From assembly GCA_017555465.1 (NCBI GenBank), contig JAFZGH010000249.1:1-5588 (forward strand): a stretch of 5,588 nucleotides of DNA, in the 5' to 3' direction. Shown in pieces: positions 1 to 5,452 of this stretch (the stretch's first letter is position 1; each line of letters begins with the position of its first letter). The DNA is from Akkermansia sp. GTDB lineage: Bacteria > Verrucomicrobiota > Verrucomicrobiia > Verrucomicrobiales > Akkermansiaceae. Made by a program: the position numbers and the translations under genes. Under the pieces are notes generated by a model. It did not search any database. It was not told where the DNA came from and saw only the letters and a program-made list of their open reading frames with translations.

Positions 1-728
1 GTTTCACCCAGGGTTATCACCGTGGAGCTGTTGACATTGAGGGTTTCAATATCGGTTGCACCGGCCAGGGTGATGCTTGTCTGGGTGGCTTGCGTGCCAT
101 CTTGAATCCGGGTGTCCAGCTCCTTGAGGGTCACCGTTCCACCAAAGGTTGTTCTGGTCATGCCAACCGTGGTCAGCTTGTAGCCGGCGCCGCTGATTCC
201 CTTGGCAAAAGTCACCGTGTTGGTGTTGCCGCCGCCTTGCATCCAGATTTGGGAGTCCTCCACCAGGGTGACATTGCCGCCGAGATAGATATTGCCCGAT
301 GCTTCGCTTAAACGCATTGCCGCGTTTACTGCTCTTGCGCCCTCACCTTCAAAGGTTGATGCGCCAAGGTAAATGTCGTTGTCCAGATTAATGGCGCCTT
401 TCTCCCATGTTTGCAGGAAGAGCTGCCCACTGCCGCCGACTATGATATCACCCGCGTTTCCGATGTTCGTGTAGGAAACCTGGTCGTATCCCAGGCCGCA
501 ATCCATTAAAATGGTTGCAGACTTTTGCTCGGCGGGGAAGTCGTGCACGTACAGGCTGTCGCTAACAGGCGCATAGATATCGGCCGTGGTGTATTCCTGG
601 CTCCACCCGGCTTCGTTGGATATGGTGGTTTTACCATCGGCCTCGGTCACGGTCAGTGCCTGAGTGGTCATGATGCAGCAGGCGGCCAATACGGCTGTAA
701 GCAGCATCTTCGGTAAATGTAATTTCAT
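1..728 (-). CDS. Secreted beta-strand-repeat surface protein (autotransporter-associated repeat type), N-terminal part
   Basis: The minus strand is open from the ATG at 728 to the left window edge: 242 codons with no stop, so the C-terminus is missing. Residues 1-24 form a signal peptide, with a KLHLPK start, a hydrophobic run LLTAVLAACCIM and a likely cleavage after TTQA. The rest is rich in Gly, Thr, Asn, Ser and Val, with short alternating strands such as GNIYLGGNVTLVEDSQIW (145-162), FAKGISGAGYKLTTVG (174-189) and TTFGGTVTL (193-201). This pattern fits autotransporter-associated beta-strand repeats that fold as a right-handed beta-helix. Verrucomicrobial members are often long surface proteins ending in a sorting tag, but that end is outside the window. 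No Shine-Dalgarno is visible before the ATG (ACTCCAAAATCT). The gene is divergent from the LamG-like gene at 1093 and shares its promoter element. Ligand and role are unknown. The secreted beta-helix call is fairly firm; the exact family is inferred. Confidence 0.85.
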   Translation of the reverse strand, partial: MKLHLPKMLLTAVLAACCIMTTQALTVTEADGKTTISNEAGWSQEYTTADIYAPVSDSLYVHDFPAEQKSATILMDCGLGYDQVSYTNIGNAGDIIVGGSGQLFLQTWEKGAINLDNDIYLGASTFEGEGARAVNAAMRLSEASGNIYLGGNVTLVEDSQIWMQGGGNTNTVTFAKGISGAGYKLTTVGMTRTTFGGTVTLKELDTRIQDGTQATQTSITLAGATDIETLNVNSSTVITLGE

Positions 729-814
729 AGATTTTGGAGTGTACGTTGATGTTGAAATGAAACGGTGCCCGGTTTCTTCTCGCGCGTTGAAGATACAGTC
801 CACCTACACCCTCC

Positions 815-857
815 TGTATATAGCATTTCCTGTGCGATGTCTTTTCCTGTGCGATGT
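815..857 (-). promoter_or_regulatory. Probable promoter and operator for the left surface-protein gene
   Basis: Read on the minus strand, a TATACA or TATATA -10-like box (815-822) follows the shared element. The likely -35 position (AAAGAC, 839-844) is weak, which may mean activator dependence. The half-site ATCGCA (833-838) faces a degenerate partner (820-825), and the 15-bp unit reading TTTCCTGTGCGATGT on the plus strand is repeated in tandem at 826-840 and 843-857. This side therefore has one extra half-site that the right-hand promoter lacks. The ATG at 728 lies 87 nt beyond the 816-840 element. Confidence 0.5.
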
Positions 858-948
858 ACAGCTCAAAATTCGGAAAAGCCTAAAAATCTTTCTGTTATAT
901 GGTGAGGGAATCGTTTATCCCTTCCGTAGGTAGTTCTCAATTTTAATG

Positions 949-958
949 CAACGCGTTG
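949..958. promoter_or_regulatory. Perfect 10-bp palindrome CAACGCGTTG, possible operator
   Basis: This fully symmetric site with a central CG lies 17 nt before the TTGCAC box. Its half CAACGCG also begins the leader motif shared by both divergent genes (complement of 783-789, and 1033-1039). The central-CG symmetry resembles operators of LacI-type repressors, but no such regulator is in the window and the site is short, so the role is inferred. Confidence 0.3.
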
Positions 959-974
959 ATATTTAATTGTGTGG

Positions 975-1004
975 TTGCACATCGCACAGGAAATGCGATA
1001 TACA
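975..1004 (+). promoter_or_regulatory. Probable sigma70-type promoter with operator dyad for the PEP-CTERM gene
   Basis: TTGCAC (975-980) and TATACA (999-1004) are separated by 18 nt, a reasonable housekeeping-sigma promoter. Most of the spacer is the dyad ATCGCA-N7-TGCGAT (981-999), the classic position for a repressor operator. The element matches its inverted copy at 816-840 at 24 of 25 positions. The ATG at 1093 is 89 nt beyond the 979-1003 element, giving a predicted leader of roughly 80 nt. The transcription start and the binding protein are inferred. Confidence 0.5.
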
Positions 1005-1092
1005 CATGGATGTTACCGTGGGTTTCCTGTTCCAACGCGCGAGGAAATGGCATCTGCGGTGGCTTAACTCAGAACTGATACTTACAATAGTT

Positions 1093-1845
1093 ATGAAAAA
1101 GACAATAGTTACATTAATGATGCTTACGGGCGTGGCAACGGCAGAGTCCATTGGGTACAATGAGATGTCATCCACATTGCAGTCTGACATATCATATCGC
1201 CTGGATACGCTAAGCATAACATCCTCAACAGACAAATGGTGGGATGGGGATACAGGAACTTCTTTTACCGTTTCATTTGATATTTCAAATATTTCTGGTG
1301 TAAACGCCGGTGATTGTATAGTTTGTCTTTCAAGTGACCATCTGGTATGGAGCTATAGTGATGGCACGTTGCAGTTAACCTTGAATGAGAATGGCGATGT
1401 TGTCCTTCGGAATCATGCAGGTGGTCAGAAGTATTTTGATGGCATTGTTCGTGATATTAGCAAAGATCCAGAGAATTATGTCATGGGGGGAGAGAATGCA
1501 ACACTGGGGTTGACTGCTGCGGGTAGTCTTACGACTGTAACAACCATAACTCTTGTTTCTGATTCTGAAGCAGGCACTTTCACGATGTACAATAATGGTG
1601 TGGAGGTAGCGAAACAGACAGGGTGGAATCCCGATTCTGGAATTAACGGTATGCAGTTAGGTAGGGTTTTCGGGGGTGGTGGAAAGAAGGTTTCCGGATC
1701 GGTTGATTTGAGTAATGTTTACGTTTGGAATCGTGCTCTTTCGTCCGATGAAGTCAAGGCTGTTGCAGGCATTCCCGAGCCCACCACGGCTACGCTTTCC
1801 CTGCTGGCGCTTGCAGGCCTCTGCGCACGTCGTCGCCGCGCCTGA
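1093..1845 (+). CDS. LamG-like secreted protein with C-terminal PEP-CTERM sorting tag
   Basis: This encodes a 250-residue exported protein. Residues 1-18 are a signal peptide (MKKTIVTLMMLTGVATA, cleavage near A17 or E18). The body, about 40-226, is strand-rich and ends with YVWNRALSSDEVKAV (210-224), the typical last strand and turn of LamG/concanavalin-like beta-sandwich domains. The tail from residue 227 reads IPEPTTATLSLLALAG, then an arginine cluster: a PEP-CTERM tag with PEP box (228-230), short membrane segment and basic end. Such tags are processed by exosortase and place the protein at the envelope or outside. I chose the ATG at 1093 because it gives a clean signal peptide. An in-frame ATG at 967 would run through the promoter element. 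No Shine-Dalgarno is visible. The body is about 44% GC (hand count), while the tail from 1771 is about 69%. The ligand is unknown; carbohydrate binding is a family-based guess. Confidence 0.88.
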   Translation: MKKTIVTLMMLTGVATAESIGYNEMSSTLQSDISYRLDTLSITSSTDKWWDGDTGTSFTVSFDISNISGVNAGDCIVCLSSDHLVWSYSDGTLQLTLNENGDVVLRNHAGGQKYFDGIVRDISKDPENYVMGGENATLGLTAAGSLTTVTTITLVSDSEAGTFTMYNNGVEVAKQTGWNPDSGINGMQLGRVFGGGGKKVSGSVDLSNVYVWNRALSSDEVKAVAGIPEPTTATLSLLALAGLCARRRRA

Positions 1846-1872
1846 TGGCGCTTTGGCGTGCCAAGGCCGCAA

Positions 1873-1900
1873 GTAGGATGTAGAAAGTAGAATGTGTAAA
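1873..1900 (+). repeat. Short degenerate heptamer repeat, GTAGAAT-type
   Basis: Four consecutive 7-bp units read GTAGGAT, GTAGAAA, GTAGAAT and GTGTAAA. The first three are within one base of the consensus; the fourth is weak. They lie just after the PEP-CTERM gene stop and before a terminator-like hairpin. The period of 7 and the GAAT core match the other two heptamer repeats in the window. Confidence 0.5.
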
Positions 1901-1906
1901 AATTCC

Positions 1907-1934
1907 CTGCCGCGTTCCTTCCGGAGCGCGGCAG
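1907..1934. terminator. Probable bidirectional terminator between convergent genes
   Basis: Perfect 8-bp arms CTGCCGCG (1907-1914) and CGCGGCAG (1927-1934) flank a 12-nt loop that itself contains TCC/GGA pairing. Read on the minus strand, the stem is followed by GGAATTTTTAC, a usable U-tract, so it could stop transcription arriving from the alpha-galactosidase operon. On the plus strand only TTT follows, so termination of the PEP-CTERM transcript would be weaker. Its place between two convergent genes supports the call. Confidence 0.65.
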
Positions 1935-2011
1935 TTTGCATTGCGGAAATTGGAGCCCGCGGAACGGGTGACAGAGTGTGGCTGGGCGGGGACATGATTC
2001 CACGCGGCTTC

Positions 2012-2050
2012 GGGCAGTCGCCCCGCGTTGCGGGGTTTCCGGCTCTGCCC
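2012..2050. other. Nested GC-rich hairpin in the convergent gap, possible additional terminator
   Basis: An inner stem CCCCGC (2021-2026)/GCGGGG (2030-2035) with a 3-nt loop is followed by TTT on the plus strand. It is enclosed by an outer stem GGGCAG (2012-2017)/CTGCCC (2045-2050). It could be a second, plus-strand terminator or just a structured leftover in GC-rich spacer DNA. No conserved RNA family was recognised. Confidence 0.35.
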
Positions 2051-2078
2051 TGAGGGCTACGCCGTGACAGGCAATGAA

Positions 2079-2101
2079 ATCCCGGGCTTGGAGCGCGGGA
2101 T
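2079..2101 (-). terminator. Candidate terminator just after the alpha-galactosidase gene
   Basis: Six-base arms ATCCCG (2079-2084) and CGGGAT (2096-2101) form a hairpin that begins only 4 nt after the TAA stop of the minus-strand gene. The following bases on that strand, TTCATTG, give only a poor U-tract, so termination may rely on the stronger hairpin at 1907-1934. Confidence 0.35.
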
Positions 2102-2105
2102 GGTG

Positions 2106-4199
2106 TTATTCTGCCTGCAGCAGAATAACACAGGATTGTTGAGGGCGGGTCCAGCGGATGGGGAGGCCGGTGGCCAGCAGTGCATCGCCGCCGAGGGTGG
2201 CGGTGTGCAACGGGCAGTGGTGGCCTGTGGTATCCGGCGCCAGCTCGGTGAGGGTGTAGCGGGCGGCGGGGTTGAGACCGCGCAGGGGAATGCGGGTCTG
2301 CTGGTCTGTGTAGACGCGCTGGGTGGTGTAGGCGAGCAGCAGGGCTTTGTTCGCGTGTGTGTAGAGCAGGGCGCAATCCGGTCCTTCGTATGGGGAGACG
2401 AGGCGGTGCAGCTCGCCCAGCTGGGTGATGGGTCGGAGTTCTTTTGCCAGGGAGACGCGGTCGCGGATTTCGTCCATTTCGGCATCGGAGAGGGCGCGGG
2501 GGTCGAGCTCCAGGCCGAGGCGGCCGGCGAGGGCTACATCGAATCGGAATTTGAGGGAGGTTTCGCGCCCGGTGTAGCAGTTGGGGCTGGCGGTCACGTG
2601 GCAGCCGATGGCGTTTGCGGGGAAGAAGTAGGAGGCGGCCCACTGCATGCGGAGACGGTCGCAGGCGTCTGTGTTGTCGGAGAGCCAGAATTCCTCGTGG
2701 AATGCGGCGGCGCCGCAGTCGAGCCTGCCGCCACCGGCAGAGCAGCATTGGAAGGTGACGCCGGGGAACTGGCGGCGCAGGTGGCGCATTTGCGCGTAGT
2801 AGCTGGCAATGTAGTCGAAATAGAGGTTGCCCTGCAGGTTTGCGGGCAGGTGGGTGGAGCCGGTATCGGTGATTTTGCGGTTGCAGTCCCACTTGATGTA
2901 GGAGATGCCGGGGTGGGCGGCCAGGGTGCGCTGCACGGGGGTGGCTATGCTGGTGGCGGGGTTGGTGAGGTCGAGCACGAGCTGGTGGCGCTCCTCGCGC
3001 GGGGTGATGCCGGGCAGCCGGATGGCCCATTCCGGGTGGGCGGTGTAGAGTTTGCTGCGTGGGCAGACCATTTCCGGTTCCATCCAGAGGCCGAAATCAA
3101 TGCCGCAGCTGGCGGCAAAATCGGTGAGTCCGGTGAGGCCTCCGGGGAGTTTTTCGGTGTCGGGCTCCCAGTCTCCCAGGGAGGTGGTGTCGTCATCCCG
3201 CTTGCCGAACCAGCCGTCATCGAGCACAAAGAGCTCCACCCCGAGCTGTGCGGTGCGCTGCATCATGGCACGCAGCGTGGGGGTGTGCACATCGAAGTGC
3301 ACGCCTTCCCAGCTGTTGAGCAGGGTGCGGCGGGTTTTCTGCCCATGTGGCAGCACATGGCGGCGCAGGTAGCGGTGCAGGCTGCGGCTGGCGTGTGCTG
3401 CGCCGCTGTGGCTGTACACGAGGATGGCGGCGGGCAGGGTGATGCTGCTGCCGCCGGGCAGGGTGTACGGGCTGTGGGCAAAGTGGTGGCCCATGCGCAG
3501 GTGCAGGTGGCCGTAGGGGGTGTGTTTGGCGGCAATGTCATAGTTGCCGCTCCAGGCCAGGGCTGCCAGCAGGCACGGTCGCCCGGTTTCCTGCGCCGGG
3601 CCGCCCAGGGAGAGGAGGATGCCGGGGGTGCCTTCCTGCGCGGTCTTGATGCCGGTGGTGGAGGCCACGCTCACGGTGCTGCCGCGTTCCACGCGCTGCT
3701 GGTGCATGTAGTTCTCTCCGCTCCAGCCGCCGCGGAAGGTGGTTAGGTGGTATTCAGCGGCGCGCAGGGGCAGGGCGGCAGAGTCTGCCTGCAGCAGGGT
3801 GATGCTGCCGCTGCCTTTGTTGGTGAGTGTGGGGATGAGGGTGAGTGTGTCTTCTTCCGGGTAGGGGGTGAGGAGGAGCTGCACCTCCAGCTCCGGGTGG
3901 CGCGGGTCTGCCAGGGTGAAGCGCATGCCGCCGCCGGCGGTTGGTTCGCTGTTGACCAGCTGAAGGTCGCAGCCCAGGGTGCCATCTGCATAGCGCAGGT
4001 GCAGCGCGTATTCGCCGGAATGGTTGCCCCACTGGCCGCGGGAGTCAAAATCGGTGGCGTAGAGCGGCCACTCTGCCGCGGGGGAGAGCAGGGCATCATC
4101 TGCCACGGCGAGGCGCGGGCCCAGGTAGCAGAACTGCAGTTTGCCCGCTTCTGTCACGCGCAGGCTCAGCTGGTTGTTTTCTGTAAAGAAGTGCATCAT
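2106..4199 (-). CDS. Alpha-galactosidase, glycoside hydrolase family 36
   Basis: This 697-residue enzyme is predicted to release terminal alpha-linked galactose from oligosaccharides such as raffinose, melibiose or host glycans. It has no signal peptide, so it should act in the cytoplasm on imported sugars. An N-terminal beta-sandwich (about 1-280) is followed by a catalytic TIM barrel with NSWEG (295-299), LDDGWFGKRDDD (326-337), WMEPEMV (372-378), YIKWDCNRK (434-442), CCSAGGGRLD (485-494) and WLSDNTDA (505-512), and then a C-terminal beta domain. By family knowledge D438 in KWD is the nucleophile and D508 in SDN the acid/base. The length is slightly below the usual ~720-740. CSAGGGR differs a little from the commoner CSGGGGR. 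The start is one of two adjacent ATGs (4199 or 4196), with only TTTGGG before it. It lies 35 nt after the preceding gene, probably in the same operon. The family call is secure; natural substrate and a specific gene name are not. Confidence 0.96.
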   Translation of the reverse strand: MMHFFTENNQLSLRVTEAGKLQFCYLGPRLAVADDALLSPAAEWPLYATDFDSRGQWGNHSGEYALHLRYADGTLGCDLQLVNSEPTAGGGMRFTLADPRHPELEVQLLLTPYPEEDTLTLIPTLTNKGSGSITLLQADSAALPLRAAEYHLTTFRGGWSGENYMHQQRVERGSTVSVASTTGIKTAQEGTPGILLSLGGPAQETGRPCLLAALAWSGNYDIAAKHTPYGHLHLRMGHHFAHSPYTLPGGSSITLPAAILVYSHSGAAHASRSLHRYLRRHVLPHGQKTRRTLLNSWEGVHFDVHTPTLRAMMQRTAQLGVELFVLDDGWFGKRDDDTTSLGDWEPDTEKLPGGLTGLTDFAASCGIDFGLWMEPEMVCPRSKLYTAHPEWAIRLPGITPREERHQLVLDLTNPATSIATPVQRTLAAHPGISYIKWDCNRKITDTGSTHLPANLQGNLYFDYIASYYAQMRHLRRQFPGVTFQCCSAGGGRLDCGAAAFHEEFWLSDNTDACDRLRMQWAASYFFPANAIGCHVTASPNCYTGRETSLKFRFDVALAGRLGLELDPRALSDAEMDEIRDRVSLAKELRPITQLGELHRLVSPYEGPDCALLYTHANKALLLAYTTQRVYTDQQTRIPLRGLNPAARYTLTELAPDTTGHHCPLHTATLGGDALLATGLPIRWTRPQQSCVILLQAE

Positions 4200-4207
4200 C
4201 CCAAATT

Positions 4208-4228
4208 ATTCACTATGCACTATTCACT
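4208..4228 (+). repeat. Three-copy heptamer repeat, ATTCACT-type, in the operon gap
   Basis: The units ATTCACT, ATGCACT and ATTCACT stand in tandem with one mismatch. They fill most of the 35-nt gap between the exported-protein stop and the alpha-galactosidase start. On the mRNA strand the unit is AGTGAAT, ending 8 nt before the ATG, so it occupies the place where a ribosome binding site would be. It may be filler DNA or may affect translation. Confidence 0.55.
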
Positions 4229-4234
4229 TGGCCC

Positions 4235-4966
4235 TTATTCCATGGTTCTGGCCTGGCGGCGGGCGGCGCGCAGGCGCTCTCGCTCGGCATGCGCCTTTTT
4301 GCCGATGGTGGAGTTGCGGTCGGCATCGCGCGCGGCTTCCAGCGCGGCAATGGCCTCCAGCAGTTTGGCTTCGGAGGCGGGGGTGTGGGCGCCGGTGTAG
4401 AGGGTGGTGTATTCCTGCAGCAGGAGGGGGTAGAGGCATTCGAAGCCGAGGCGCTGCTTATCTGCAGCGGTGGCCTGGGGATGCGCCATGAGGGCGCGGC
4501 AGGTGTTGAGGCATTTCTGCAGGGCTTCGCCCGCCAGCGGCTGGGTGAAGGCCATGCGCGCAAAGAGCAGGTATTGCTGCGCGGTGAAGTTGTGGCAGTC
4601 GGCCTGCGCAGCGCGGTCGGGGGCGCTGGCGGCGGCTTTGGCGGCTGCGAGGGTGGCGGGTGTCAGTTTATCGAGCGGCAGGGTGGTATAGGGGCCGCTG
4701 GCATCGCCGATGACGAGGCAGGGGAGTTCCTGCACCCCGGCTTTGAGGGCATTGGCGGCGTTGATGGCTTCTGCCAGAGTGGAGGCCTGCTCGCTGAGCA
4801 CCACGTAGCGGCATTCGCTCTGGGGCTCTGCTGCGCGCAGGGGGGCGAGCAGGCGGGCCATGGCGGCGGAGTTGGTGCCGGGGCGGAAGTAGACGGTGTA
4901 TTCCTCGGCCTGGGTGGTGAGGGTGCTGCAAAGGAGCAGGAGTGGCAGAAGGAGGCGGTTCATCAT
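4235..4966 (-). CDS. Small exported protein of unknown function, possible thioredoxin-like N-terminal half
   Basis: This 243-residue protein has a signal peptide, MMNRLLLPLLLLCSTLTTQA, with likely cleavage before EEYTVYF. It should therefore be periplasmic or surface-exposed. Residues 22-100 alternate strand and helix (YTVYF, a helix to about 46, RYVVLSEQ, a helix to about 76, then ELPCLVIGD at 80-88). The LP before a strand is reminiscent of the cis-proline region of thioredoxin-like folds, but there is no CxxC near the N-terminus. The second half (about 120-243) is helical, with CHNFTAQQYLLFARMAF and CLNTCRALM, and ends in a charged Arg/Glu/Lys segment. Five cysteines beyond the signal peptide could form disulphides. 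The first ATG (4964-4966) overlaps the preceding TGA as ATGA, implying translational coupling. The next codon is also ATG, with AAGG at better spacing, so the start may be one residue later. I do not recognise the family; the thioredoxin-like idea is a weak inference. Confidence 0.8.
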   Translation of the reverse strand: MMNRLLLPLLLLCSTLTTQAEEYTVYFRPGTNSAAMARLLAPLRAAEPQSECRYVVLSEQASTLAEAINAANALKAGVQELPCLVIGDASGPYTTLPLDKLTPATLAAAKAAASAPDRAAQADCHNFTAQQYLLFARMAFTQPLAGEALQKCLNTCRALMAHPQATAADKQRLGFECLYPLLLQEYTTLYTGAHTPASEAKLLEAIAALEAARDADRNSTIGKKAHAERERLRAARRQARTME

Positions 4967-5442
4967 GCCTTGTAGTCCGCGGCGCGGGAGATGGTGATGC
5001 GTTTGAAGCGGGAGTCTGTTTCCTCGGACTGGGTGACGATGCCGGGGATGGTGGCGAGCTCGTTGTGCACCAGGCGGCGCTGGTAGGCATTGAGCTTTTC
5101 CATGAGCAACGGGGTGCCGGTCTTGAGCACGCGCTCGGCGCGGGAGCGGGCGCGGCGCAGCAGCTTGGCCTCTGCCCGGGCACGGTAGTTGTCGCAGTCC
5201 ACGCGCACGCGGGGGGCATCCTCCCACTTGGCCTGCACGAGGCGGTTAATCATGTACTGGAGGTCATCGAGCCGGTCTCCTTCGTCGCCAATGAGGTAGC
5301 GGGCGTCTGCGCTGTCGATGAGCAGGGAAATGCCGTCCTCATATGGCTCGGTGCTCAGTGTGTACTGGAAACCCAGCGGGGTGAGCAGGGAGGTGGCGGC
5401 TTCGGTGGCCAGGGCGGTGAGCTTTTCTGTGGTGTCAGGCAT
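4963..5442 (-). CDS. khpB: KH-R3H RNA-binding protein, KhpB/Jag type
   Basis: This 159-residue protein has a KH domain (about 30-72) followed by an R3H domain (about 78-155). The R3H signature is QRRLVHNEL, with R122 and H126. The KH part shows IGDEGDRLDDLQYMINRL (51-68), aligning with the family's IGKxGxxLxxLQYLVN. KhpB (also Jag or EloR) is a cytoplasmic protein that binds many transcripts and affects cell elongation and division, usually with KhpA. The common N-terminal Jag_N domain is absent, so the protein is shorter than the ~200 or more residues of many members. The KH loop is GDEG (52-55), with two acidic residues where basic or polar ones are usual. Classically this gene lies near yidC and trmE, but the upstream side is lost in the repeat. 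No Shine-Dalgarno is visible (CAAAAGCTCC before ATG). It is first in the visible operon. Confidence 0.9.
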   Translation of the reverse strand: MPDTTEKLTALATEAATSLLTPLGFQYTLSTEPYEDGISLLIDSADARYLIGDEGDRLDDLQYMINRLVQAKWEDAPRVRVDCDNYRARAEAKLLRRARSRAERVLKTGTPLLMEKLNAYQRRLVHNELATIPGIVTQSEETDSRFKRITISRAADYKA

Positions 5443-5452
5443 GGAGCTTTTG

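Larger units (their letters stand above)
729..1092. promoter_or_regulatory. Divergent intergenic control region with duplicated, inverted upstream elements
   Basis: This 364-bp gap separates two divergent genes for secreted proteins. A 25-bp element at 816-840 recurs inverted at 979-1003 with one mismatch (A at 822 against the base pairing with 997). An 11-bp motif, CTCGCGCGTTG at 779-789, recurs inverted at 1033-1043. Between the two halves lies the perfect 10-bp palindrome CAACGCGTTG (949-958). On each gene's own strand the order is the same: 25-bp element, 26-29 nt gap, CAACGCGCGAG motif, then ATG. The central part, about 860-945, is AT-rich and shows no gene. This symmetry suggests duplication of one promoter and leader, one copy per gene. 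No convincing small ORF or RNA gene was seen. Confidence 0.7.

Noticed and set aside
90..311. Short plus-strand open frames at 90-311, 525-716 and 664-933
   Set aside because: They are antisense to, or overlap the start of, the open-ended minus-strand surface-protein gene, and show no domain or ribosome binding site.
815..1004. A small non-coding transposable element (MITE) bounded by the 25-bp inverted repeats
   Set aside because: No target-site duplication is visible at the ends, the outside flanks also carry inverted matches (779-789/1033-1043), and the arms lie at equal distances from two start codons, which fits duplicated promoters better.
967..1092. Longer N-terminus of the PEP-CTERM gene starting at 967 or at the in-frame ATG at 1006
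   Set aside because: It would put about 29 to 42 polar, Cys- and Arg-containing residues before a clear signal peptide and would translate through, or start right at, the promoter element.
1657..3030. Minus-strand open frame of 457 codons crossing the convergent gap
   Set aside because: It is Pro/Arg/His-rich, overlaps the GH36 gene in another frame and the PEP-CTERM gene antisense, and runs through the terminator hairpins.
2028..3746. Long plus-strand open frame of 572 codons
   Set aside because: It is antisense to the alpha-galactosidase gene, whose conserved motifs are unambiguous. The frame is Gly/Ala/Val-rich low-complexity sequence, as expected for a shadow in GC-rich DNA.
4235..5227. 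Extended 330-residue version of the exported protein
   Set aside because: The first 87 residues are an Arg/Pro-rich shadow of khpB. The signal peptide starts at 4966, where the ATGA overlap gives a natural start.
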